Shown here: positions 1-5,307 of the stretch, piece after piece
How positions within the stretch are numbered: the first letter of the stretch is position 1
How the letters are laid out: the number at the start of each line of letters is the position of its first letter
DNA from: Methanosphaera sp. rholeuAM74
Lineage (GTDB): Archaea > Methanobacteriota > Methanobacteria > Methanobacteriales > Methanobacteriaceae
Length of the DNA: 9,888 nt
Assembly: GCA_003266075.1 (NCBI GenBank)
Contig: MUZZ01000097.1
Coordinates: 401-10,288, forward strand
Reading direction: 5' to 3'
Program-made: the position numbers and the translations under genes
The notes under the pieces: generated by a model
The model's input: the letters and a program-made list of their open reading frames with translations, nothing else
Told to the model about the DNA's origin: nothing
The model's database searches: none

Positions 1-101
1 AAGTAAAAGAAGAAGTAAAAGAAGATAAAACAGAAGATAAAGAATCTGATGGTGAAGTCAAAACTTTCATTGATTTAATTAGGTCAGAAGGATTATTATA
101 A
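1..101 (+). CDS. C-terminal tail of an unidentified gene (5' end outside window)
   Basis: The frame that ends in TAA at 99-101 is open from the left edge and reads about 32 residues. They begin with a Lys/Glu/Asp-rich stretch (VKEEVKEDKTEDKESD) and finish with a hydrophobic helix-like end (FIDLIRSEGLL). Such charged tails occur on many archaeal proteins and do not identify the family. The next gene starts 18 bases downstream on the same strand, so the two are probably co-transcribed. That makes a link with isoprenoid metabolism possible but unproven. I do not recognise the product. The frame is supported by its continuity, a sensible stop and the tight spacing to the next gene. Confidence 0.6.
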   Translation, partial: VKEEVKEDKTEDKESDGEVKTFIDLIRSEGLL

Positions 102-119
102 GTAATTGTGGGATTACAT

Positions 120-524
120 ATGGCAGACGTTATCAAATGTAGACAAATATCTAAGGGTAAGGAAAGTGGTTGTGCATTAGTTACTAATGATTCTATTAGT
201 TTTCTTGGTGGTGTTGACCCTAATACTGGAATTGTTATTGATAAGAAACATGAATTGTATAATGAGTGCATTACCGATAAGATTCTGGTGATACCTTCAG
301 GTAAGGGTTCTACAGTAGGTTCATATGTGATTTATCAGATGGCAAAAAACAATACTGCACCTAGGGCAATTATTTGTCAGACTGCCGAACCGATTATTTC
401 AATTGGTGCCATCATATCTAAAATTCCTATGGTAGACCAGCCTGACTGTGATATTGTTAATTTAATTTCTACTGGTGATGTTGTTGAAGTTAATGCTGAT
501 GATTCGTTAGTGTTACTTCAATGA
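120..524 (+). CDS. Phosphomevalonate dehydratase small subunit (aconitase X swivel domain, DUF126)
   Basis: This is a 134-residue protein of the DUF126 / aconitase-X small-subunit family. In archaea such proteins pair with a large subunit to dehydrate 5-phosphomevalonate to trans-anhydromevalonate 5-phosphate in the modified mevalonate pathway, in the cytosol. Family hallmarks are visible in order: GGVDPNTG at residues 30-37, the glycine-rich serine motif PSGKGSTVGSYV at 59-70, APRAI at 80-84, and GAIISKIPMVDQPDCD at 96-111. The serine in GKGS (Ser64) is the residue conserved in the family and proposed to be catalytic. Length is normal. I chose ATG at 120 rather than the in-frame GTG at 108, because GTGGGA (108-113) makes a plausible ribosome binding site six bases before 120 and nothing similar precedes 108. 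The large subunit is not in this window. The short gap to the upstream tail suggests an operon. Confidence 0.9.
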   Translation: MADVIKCRQISKGKESGCALVTNDSISFLGGVDPNTGIVIDKKHELYNECITDKILVIPSGKGSTVGSYVIYQMAKNNTAPRAIICQTAEPIISIGAIISKIPMVDQPDCDIVNLISTGDVVEVNADDSLVLLQ

Positions 525-542
525 TTATATTTCATCATTCTC

Positions 543-563
543 TTTTTTTGAATCCTTTTTTTT
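543..563 (+). terminator. T-rich terminator after the PMDh small-subunit gene
   Basis: Two T-runs, seven T at 543-549 and eight T at 556-563, lie within 40 bases of the stop codon. Archaeal RNA polymerase commonly terminates on such U-tracts without a hairpin, and I see no stem before them. The assignment rests on position and composition only. Confidence 0.6.
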
Positions 564-596
564 AAACCGTTAATTATTGTTAGAGCATTTAGTAAA

Positions 597-618
597 AAAT
601 TTAGGAATGACTAAATTT
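597..618. promoter_or_regulatory. Perfect 8-bp dyad overlapping the copA TATA box (candidate operator)
   Basis: AAATTTAG (597-604) and CTAAATTT (611-618) are exact reverse complements separated by six bases. The right arm runs into the TATA-like box at 616-623, so a dimeric regulator bound here would cover the B-recognition element and TATA region, a common layout for archaeal repressors. A second overlapping pair, ATTTAGT (587-593) with ACTAAAT (610-616), adds symmetry. Copper-responsive control is an inference from the downstream gene. No regulator gene is adjacent, and AT-rich sequence makes chance dyads fairly common. Confidence 0.4.
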
Positions 619-672
619 AAATATTATGAATATAATAACATAATAGTATAAGAGTAAATCAAGAGGAGTGAT
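616..672 (+). promoter_or_regulatory. Promoter and ribosome binding site of the copper ATPase gene
   Basis: A TATA-like box TTTAAATA lies at 616-623, 62 bases before the ATG at 678. Archaeal transcription usually starts about 25 bases downstream of the box, which would give a leader of about 30 bases. The leader carries a strong ribosome binding site, GAGGAGTGAT at 663-672, five bases before the ATG; it is close to the full complement of the 16S rRNA tail. The box and start site are inferred from sequence alone. Confidence 0.6.
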
Positions 673-677
673 AAGAA

Positions 678-902
678 ATGAGTAACAAAGAAGACACATT
701 TGTCGTTGAAGATATGATGTGTGATAATTGTATAAACACTATCACCAGGACTTTAACCAATAACGATAAAATATCAGATGTTAAAGCTGATTTATCCAAC
801 AAGGAAGTCAGTGTAACATACGATGACCAGTTAGATGTGGAAGAAATACTAAGTTCATTAGACAATATTGGTTTTCCCGCAACTATCAAAAAAAAACTCT
901 GA
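678..902 (+). CDS. Copper-chaperone-like heavy-metal-associated domain (zero-frame product of copA)
   Basis: The zero frame encodes 74 residues forming one complete heavy-metal-associated domain. The first strand (TFVVEDM) is followed by the copper-binding loop M-M-C-D-N-C, with Cys15 and Cys18, then the helix, two strands, second helix (DVEEILSSLDNIGF) and last strand (PATIKK). It ends KKKL and TGA at 900-902. By itself this is the size and fold of a CopZ-type cytosolic Cu(I) chaperone. It starts at ATG 678 behind a strong ribosome binding site. The stop comes immediately after nine A (888-896), and the ATPase continues in the -1 frame, so this is either a separate chaperone made when ribosomes do not shift or the N-terminal piece of a broken or mis-sequenced copA. 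The domain call is firm; independent existence of the product is inference. Confidence 0.75.
   Translation: MSNKEDTFVVEDMMCDNCINTITRTLTNNDKISDVKADLSNKEVSVTYDDQLDVEEILSSLDNIGFPATIKKKL
888..902 (+). other. Slippery A9 run and stop codon: site of -1 frame change in copA
   Basis: Nine consecutive A (888-896) are read in the zero frame as AAA AAA AAA, followed by CTC and the stop TGA. The heptamer A-AAA-AAA at 890-896 is a classical slippery arrangement, since both tRNA-Lys positions can re-pair one base back. After a -1 shift the message reads on as ...KKKTLNVAGMSCVMC, restoring the first strand and the MxCxxC loop of the second metal-binding domain. One extra A from polymerase slippage would give the same protein. 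I see no clear stimulatory structure at the usual distance. Only weak stems are visible downstream: CTGGA 909-913 with TCCAG 956-960, or GTTCTG 936-941 with CAGAAC 958-963. A homopolymer undercall or a real mutation remains possible. Confidence 0.6.
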
Positions 903-913
903 ATGTTGCTGGA

Positions 914-3106
914 ATGTCTTGTGTGATGTGTTCACGTTCTGTTACAACAGCACTATCCAGAACTCCTGGTGTATACTCAGCTAATGTTAACCTAGTCAGT
1001 GAAACTGCCGACGTACTATTCAATCCTAAAGTTGTAGACGTCGACGAGCTTGGTGATAAAATAAACAGGATAGGCTTTGAATATCTGGGAGTTCATGATA
1101 ACAGTTCCCTAAATAATGAAGCAATTGATAAAAAGCATAAAGATATGCTTAACCAGAAGCTATACAGAATTGTTGTCGGATTCTTTTTTTCAGCTCTGAT
1201 TATGTATTTAATGTTTGCAAACATAGACTTAGGTTCTCATTCTGATTACATAATCCTAGCAATAAGCATTATACCATTTATTTACGTTTCTTATCCGATA
1301 TTCAAATCCGGTATAAATGCCGTTAAGTTATTTAATTTAAATATGGATGTCATGTATTCTCTAGGTATTGGCATATCATTTGTAGCTAGTTTACTAAGTA
1401 CCTTCCACCTGCTTGGTTCATCCCATTTTATGTTATATGACACTAGTATAATGTTAGGTTCATTTTTAATGCTGGGTAAGTACCTAGAAGAACGTGCAAA
1501 GACTAAAACTTCAGATTCTATTAAAAGCCTCGTCCAACTTAAGTCAACAGAGGCTACTGTAGAGAAGGTTGTTAATGATAAGCTTGTACAACAGAAACAG
1601 GACATTAATACTGTTTTAAAGGGTAATGTTGTCGTTGTTAAGCCTGGAGAGAAAATACCCCTTGACGGAGAGGTTATTGAGGGTAAAAGTTATGTAGATG
1701 AATCACTAATTACCGGTGAATCAAAGCCTGTGGGTAAAAGTGTTGGTGATAATGTTATTGGTGGTTCTATTAACAAAGATGGAACATTCAAGTTCAGGGT
1801 AACTAATACCGGTGACAAAACTGTTTTATCACAGATTATTACAATGGTACAGGATGCACAGAATTCCAGTCCCCCTATCCAGAAATTAGCGGATAAGGTT
1901 ATCAAATATTTCATACCAACTATCCTAGTAATTGCCATTGTAGCATTCCTGATTTGGTATGTTGTACTGGGTAGTTCATTCTTATTCAGTTTAAGTATAT
2001 TCATATCAGTTGTGGTGGTTGCCTGTCCTTGTTCTTTAGGTCTTGCTATTCCTACCGCCCTTACTGTTGGTATTGGTCAGGCTGCTAAGTATGGTATCCT
2101 CATTAAGGATGGTGACTCTTTGGAAGTTTCTGAAAAGGTAAATCATGTATTGCTGGATAAGACGGGTACTGTTACTGTTGGTCATCCGGTATTAACCAAT
2201 ATTATTAATTACTCCGATATGAGTGATGATGAGGTTATTAGGATTGCCAAGTCTGTTGAACAGTTTTCACAGCATCCCATCTCATCTGCATTGTTTGATA
2301 ATGATAATGAATCCGTCGTGGAACTTTATGATGTTGACGACTTCGAGAACATCTCTGGTATGGGTGTTAGGGGTATTGTTAATGGTGTAGAGTACTTTAT
2401 TGGAAATAAAAAGTTGTTGGATGAGAATAATATTAGTGTATCTGATGAAGTTTCATCTGATCTTCTGGATGAAGAGAATAATATGAAAACTAGTGTTTTA
2501 CTCGCATCTAATGATGGTGTGATTGCCATAATATCTGTTGAGGATGCTATTAAAGAAAACAGTGTTAGGGCTATTGATCAGTTGCATAAGATGAACATAG
2601 AGACAACTATGATTAGTGGTGATAATAGAAGTAGTTCTGAGATTGTTGCTAGGAAGGTAGGCATTAGTAATGTGCTTTCAGAGCTTTTGCCTCAGGGAAA
2701 ACTTGACTATGTTAAGAAGCTACAGGGTGAGGGCAATATTGTCTCATTTGTGGGTGACGGTATTAATGATGCACCTTCTCTGACTAAGTCTGATGTGGGT
2801 ATTGCTATTGGTACCGGTACTGATGTGGCTATTGAATCTGGTGATATTATATTGATTAATGGTGATTTATTGGATGCTGTTGCCGCTATTGAGTTGAGTA
2901 AGAAGGTTATGGGTAGGGTTCGTTTGAATTTGTTCTGGGCTTTCGCTTATAATGTTTTGTTGATTCCGATAGCCGCCGGTATTTTTATTCCATGGAATAT
3001 CATCTTTAAACCGGAGTATAGTGCTTTTGCTATGGCTTTGAGTTCTGTGACAGTTGTTAGCTTGTCTTTGTTGTTGAAGCGTTATGTTCCAGAGGTTTAT
3101 TCCTAG
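914..3106 (+). CDS. copA: Cu(I)-exporting P1B-type ATPase CopA (body, joined to 678-896 by a -1 frame change)
   Basis: This frame encodes a membrane ATPase that pumps Cu(I) out of the cytoplasm. Numbered from the first ATG at 914 (add 79 for the joined protein), the sequence shows the second metal-binding loop MSCVMC (1-6), TGES of the actuator domain (267-270), the CPC ion-site motif in the membrane (371-373), the phosphorylated DKTGT (415-419), the HP motif (454-455), GDGIND (614-619), and the Cu(I)-specific YN (679-680) and MALSS (707-711) in the last two helices. About eight membrane segments are expected. The joined product of about 809 residues matches ordinary CopA proteins with two N-terminal domains. 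ATG 914 is probably not a real start: it lacks a ribosome binding site and would delete the first strand of domain two. Codon use drifts to G/T-ending codons in the 3' half. Confidence 0.88.
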   Translation: MSCVMCSRSVTTALSRTPGVYSANVNLVSETADVLFNPKVVDVDELGDKINRIGFEYLGVHDNSSLNNEAIDKKHKDMLNQKLYRIVVGFFFSALIMYLMFANIDLGSHSDYIILAISIIPFIYVSYPIFKSGINAVKLFNLNMDVMYSLGIGISFVASLLSTFHLLGSSHFMLYDTSIMLGSFLMLGKYLEERAKTKTSDSIKSLVQLKSTEATVEKVVNDKLVQQKQDINTVLKGNVVVVKPGEKIPLDGEVIEGKSYVDESLITGESKPVGKSVGDNVIGGSINKDGTFKFRVTNTGDKTVLSQIITMVQDAQNSSPPIQKLADKVIKYFIPTILVIAIVAFLIWYVVLGSSFLFSLSIFISVVVVACPCSLGLAIPTALTVGIGQAAKYGILIKDGDSLEVSEKVNHVLLDKTGTVTVGHPVLTNIINYSDMSDDEVIRIAKSVEQFSQHPISSALFDNDNESVVELYDVDDFENISGMGVRGIVNGVEYFIGNKKLLDENNISVSDEVSSDLLDEENNMKTSVLLASNDGVIAIISVEDAIKENSVRAIDQLHKMNIETTMISGDNRSSSEIVARKVGISNVLSELLPQGKLDYVKKLQGEGNIVSFVGDGINDAPSLTKSDVGIAIGTGTDVAIESGDIILINGDLLDAVAAIELSKKVMGRVRLNLFWAFAYNVLLIPIAAGIFIPWNIIFKPEYSAFAMALSSVTVVSLSLLLKRYVPEVYS

Positions 3107-3113
3107 TTTTAGT

Positions 3114-3139
3114 GGGGTTTTCATAATCCCCCTTTTTTT
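3114..3139 (+). terminator. Hairpin plus T-run terminator between convergent copA and truD
   Basis: GGGG (3114-3117) pairs with CCCC (3128-3131) across a ten-base loop and is followed directly by seven T (3133-3139), eight bases after the copA stop. On the plus strand this resembles an intrinsic terminator. It touches the truD stop codon at 3140-3138. Minus-strand transcripts would form the same stem but without a following T-run, so it serves copA better than truD. Confidence 0.65.
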
Positions 3140-4385
3140 ATACATTCTTTTTCATTATTTCTCTTAGCACTGCTGTTGCATAGCACCCTTTTGGTATGAA
3201 GAATTCTACACAGATTCCGTTGTCTATTTTTGTTACGTTTGTGTCGGTTATTTTGAATCGTACTGCTCTTCTTATTCCGTGGCTTCCTAGCTTTGGTGTT
3301 TTTGGGCATTGGAAGTCTTCTTGTGATATTTTTTCTTCTTCTATTATTTTTTGTTCTATTTGCCCTTGTTTTCCTTCTGCGATTGGTACTTTGGATCCTA
3401 TTAGTGGTGCTGTTGGGTGTAGTGTGAAGTTGTTTATTTGTTCTTCTATTGTGTTTTCATCTATTTCGTGTATCCAGTTTTCGTTGTTGTCTATTATTAT
3501 GTCTCCTGAGTAGTATTTGTTTATTCCTATTTTTGAACGTTCGTTGATTATTTTATTGAATAGATATGATTCGTATGCGTTTACGAACATTCTTTTTAGT
3601 GGTTTTGGTAGTGTTTCTATTGCTTTTATGTAATCGGTTTCGTCGAGTTCATGTTTTTTCTTAGAATGTATTAATTCATTAAGCATGTATTTCTCATATC
3701 TCATGCTTTTAGGCATAAGTTCGTATGATTCTTCCAGTTTTCCTTCATCGTATAATAATCTTGCTTGTTGGATATCATTAAATTCATTAGGATTAGGGTT
3801 ACCTATATATGTGTCGACTGCTTTTTTGACATTTCCCTCTACTAGTGCCTTGCCAACAAGATGGGTGTTAGAACGTATCTCCCCAAACCGTTGAAAACCA
3901 TAATAATTAGGTACACCAGTAACCTCCAATGAATCTAAAACACTTCTAGCAATCTCCACATCTTCATCAGGATTATTTGTATTTCTTATGTTTAATTTAA
4001 ACATATTTCCCCTGAGTTGACCAATACGTATTTTCTTCTGGTTCTGTTGAACATCCAAAACTTTAACATTATATAGGAAATCCTCAAGATTAGGTAAATC
4101 CTCCTTGTTAAAGTTACTAACACAAATCCATTGTCTTGTGATGGCACTGCGATCTTTCATACCAGCAAATCCCATCCTCTTTCTACTAATATGCAAGTTT
4201 CTTGCAATATCCAATACAACATCCAAAGTGTTTTTACCGTTCTTCTCGATATGAATCCAAGTATTCTGTCCTTCACCTGAAGGCAAAGTTAAAGGTACTT
4301 CATCAACTATGAAATCCTCATTAGATTCCCTGATAATACCCCCAGTACCCTTGAAATCTGTAATAAAATTTTCTGCGTTTAACAT
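3138..4385 (-). CDS. truD: tRNA pseudouridine(13) synthase TruD
   Basis: This 415-residue protein isomerises a specific uridine to pseudouridine in tRNA (U13 in the best-studied members; archaeal and Pus7-like relatives can have other targets). Family motifs appear in order: the N-terminal RESNEDFIVDEVP (19-31), GFAGMKDRSAITRQ (72-85) with the presumed catalytic Asp78, NYYGFQRFG (160-168), FVNAYESYLFN (267-277), and a C-terminal GSHGIRRAVRF segment that closes the catalytic fold around the TRUD insertion. Length is typical of the archaeal group. The start at ATG 4383-4385 is supported by a ribosome binding site AGGGTGAT (4391-4398 on this strand) five bases upstream. The coding sequence changes character near 3660: the N-terminal half uses many G/T-ending codons, while the C-terminal half is rich in A/C-ending codons. 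Confidence 0.95.
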   Translation of the reverse strand: MLNAENFITDFKGTGGIIRESNEDFIVDEVPLTLPSGEGQNTWIHIEKNGKNTLDVVLDIARNLHISRKRMGFAGMKDRSAITRQWICVSNFNKEDLPNLEDFLYNVKVLDVQQNQKKIRIGQLRGNMFKLNIRNTNNPDEDVEIARSVLDSLEVTGVPNYYGFQRFGEIRSNTHLVGKALVEGNVKKAVDTYIGNPNPNEFNDIQQARLLYDEGKLEESYELMPKSMRYEKYMLNELIHSKKKHELDETDYIKAIETLPKPLKRMFVNAYESYLFNKIINERSKIGINKYYSGDIIIDNNENWIHEIDENTIEEQINNFTLHPTAPLIGSKVPIAEGKQGQIEQKIIEEEKISQEDFQCPKTPKLGSHGIRRAVRFKITDTNVTKIDNGICVEFFIPKGCYATAVLREIMKKNV

Positions 4386-4418
4386 AAAAAATCACCCTAA
4401 AAAAAATAATGTCACATG

Positions 4419-4441
4419 AAAAAAAAGTTTTAAAAAAAAAA
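4419..4441 (-). terminator. Double T-run terminator after the Ser-rich gene
   Basis: On the minus strand, downstream of the stop at 4469, lie ten T (4441-4432) and then eight T (4426-4419). No hairpin precedes them. This is typical of archaeal U-tract termination and separates the Ser-rich gene from truD, although the second tract would lie close to the presumed truD transcription start. Confidence 0.55.
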
Positions 4442-4449
4442 TATAATTA
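4440..4449 (-). promoter_or_regulatory. Possible TATA box of truD
   Basis: The minus strand reads TAATTATATT here, about 55 bases before the truD ATG. A start some 25 bases downstream would give a leader of about 30 bases carrying the AGGGTGAT site. The region is so AT-rich that other boxes are possible, and truD might instead receive read-through from the Ser-rich gene upstream. Confidence 0.35.
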
Positions 4450-4468
4450 ATGATACGAATGATAGCCA

Positions 4469-4927
4469 TTATATATCAGAAACCACTATATCAGGACTTG
4501 ATGAACCAGATTCTGAACTTCCACTATGTGAAGATGAAGACTGTTCACCACCAGAACTACTGGAACTACCTGATGAGGAAGAACCACCAGAACTACCGGA
4601 ACTAGCTGATGAAGAACCACCAGACCTATCCGATGAATATAGATTATTATAACCAGTATTACGATCCATATTTGAAGATGCGTCTGTTGAAACAGAAGCA
4701 TTCGCATTTGAAGAAATTGAATCATCTGCCGATGTAACGTTACTTTCATCCACCGTAATGTTGTCTTCAGTAGTATTTTCAATTAGTGATACCACATTAT
4801 CATCTAGTATATGCTCTGTGAAATCTGGAGCAAATGCGTATAATGCAGATATTAACAGTATTGCTAATACAGGTATCATTATTATTAAGAATTTATTATT
4901 TCTTACGAAAGTATTATCGTATTTCAT
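4469..4927 (-). CDS. Small membrane-anchored Ser/Gly-rich surface protein, function unknown
   Basis: I do not recognise a family. The 152-residue product has a short basic N-terminus, one strong hydrophobic segment (residues 13-32) that would act as a membrane anchor or uncleaved signal, and then an acidic stretch with several N-glycosylation-type sequons (NTT 51, NIT 56, NVT 63, NAS 76). Residues 101-144 are almost entirely Ser and Gly, with blocks of SSGSSGGSSSSG type, before a hydrophobic PDIVVSDI end. This suggests a flexible, possibly glycosylated stalk outside the cell. The start at ATG 4925-4927 follows GAGTGAT (4932-4938 on this strand). A TATA-like TTATATTAAAT (4970-4960) lies upstream. 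Composition and coding periodicity of the Ser tract argue for a real gene; its role is open. Confidence 0.75.
   Translation of the reverse strand: MKYDNTFVRNNKFLIIMIPVLAILLISALYAFAPDFTEHILDDNVVSLIENTTEDNITVDESNVTSADDSISSNANASVSTDASSNMDRNTGYNNLYSSDRSGGSSSASSGSSGGSSSSGSSSSSGGEQSSSSHSGSSESGSSSPDIVVSDI
4547..4624 (-). repeat. Imperfect 36/33-bp tandem repeat in the Ser/Gly-rich tract
   Basis: On the plus strand the motif ACCACCAGAACTAC begins at 4547 and again at 4583, 36 bases apart. A shorter copy, ACCACCAGAC, begins at 4616, another 33 bases on. The spacings are multiples of three, so copy-number change would keep the reading frame and only lengthen or shorten the Ser/Gly stalk. The pattern is typical of low-complexity surface proteins that expand by slippage or recombination. 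Confidence 0.6.
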
Positions 4928-4959
4928 GATATCACTCTAATATATATTTTGAAACAACT

Positions 4960-4970
4960 ATTTAATATAA
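4960..4970 (-). promoter_or_regulatory. Possible TATA box of the Ser-rich gene
   Basis: The minus strand reads TTATATTAAAT about 33-43 bases before the ATG at 4927. With the usual archaeal spacing, transcription would start near 4940, giving a very short leader that still includes the GAGTGAT ribosome binding site. Based on sequence only. Confidence 0.35.
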
Positions 4971-5274
4971 GTTATCTAATGTGATTACTATCGCTCATTA
5001 GTAATTTAGAAGTCCACCATCAAAGTCATTGAATAATAATTCTGAGACATATCTTGCCTTTAATTTGATAACTTGAATAATTACATCAAAAATAATGGAA
5101 AAATAATGGTATACATACTTATTAACATGGCATTAATAGTAATAAGTAGAATTATACCCCATATACTGGACAATGATAGAGCCTAGAAATATATCTGGCA
5201 AAACTAGAAAAAAATATGGAAAACATTTTAAGAATAAAAAAATAAACATACTAATATTATACAAGATTAAAATT

Positions 5275-5283
5275 GAGGGGGGG
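5275..5283 (+). promoter_or_regulatory. Unusual G-rich ribosome binding site before the DUF1616 gene
   Basis: GAGGGGGGG is the only G-run in a very AT-rich leader. It stands six bases before an in-frame ATA (5290) but 24 bases before the first downstream ATG (5308). The spacing therefore fits initiation at ATA, a rare start codon, better than at 5308, and it argues against initiation at ATG 5173, which would place the run inside the gene. Confidence 0.45.
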
Positions 5284-5307
5284 AATTACATACTAGAGAA
5301 ACCATCG

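Larger units (their letters stand above)
4928..5289. other. Intergenic region between divergent envelope genes, with two inverted repeats
   Basis: About 360 bases without a gene I can support. ATTACTA (4984-4990) is repeated inverted as TAGTAAT (4999-5005), just upstream of the Ser-rich gene's promoter. A longer pair, TACTTATTA (5116-5124) and TAATAAGTA (5140-5148), is a perfect nine-base inverted repeat with a 15-base spacer on the side of the DUF1616 gene. An open frame begins at ATG 5173 in phase with the DUF1616 gene, but its Lys/Asn/Ile-rich residues look like translated AT-rich leader, not protein. I see no tRNA, riboswitch or mobile element here. Confidence 0.5.

Noticed and set aside
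659..889. Minus-strand frame opposite the first metal-binding domain
   Set aside because: It is antisense to a clear conserved domain, covers the copA ribosome binding site and shows no family motif.
914..916. ATG 914 as an independent start of the ATPase
   Set aside because: No archaeal ribosome binding site precedes it, and it would remove the first strand of the second metal-binding domain, which is encoded just upstream in the same frame (TLNVAG).
936..963. Hairpin GTTCTG/CAGAAC as the stimulator of frameshifting
   Set aside because: The stem is only six pairs with a 16-base loop and begins about 40 bases after the slippery run, much farther than the usual 5-9 bases.
4547..4624. Short regularly spaced repeats as a CRISPR array
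   Set aside because: The repeats are imperfect, without unique spacers, multiples of three in length and inside a coding Ser/Gly tract.
4486..4782. Overlapping minus-strand frame of 98 codons within the Ser-rich gene
   Set aside because: It is a shifted reading of the repeat tract, giving a Val/Leu/His-rich low-complexity product with no ribosome binding site of its own.
5173..5289. N-terminal extension of the DUF1616 protein from ATG 5173
   Set aside because: The added residues are Lys/Asn/Ile-rich, with no membrane or domain character; a ribosome binding site lies inside the stretch at 5275-5283 and none precedes 5173.
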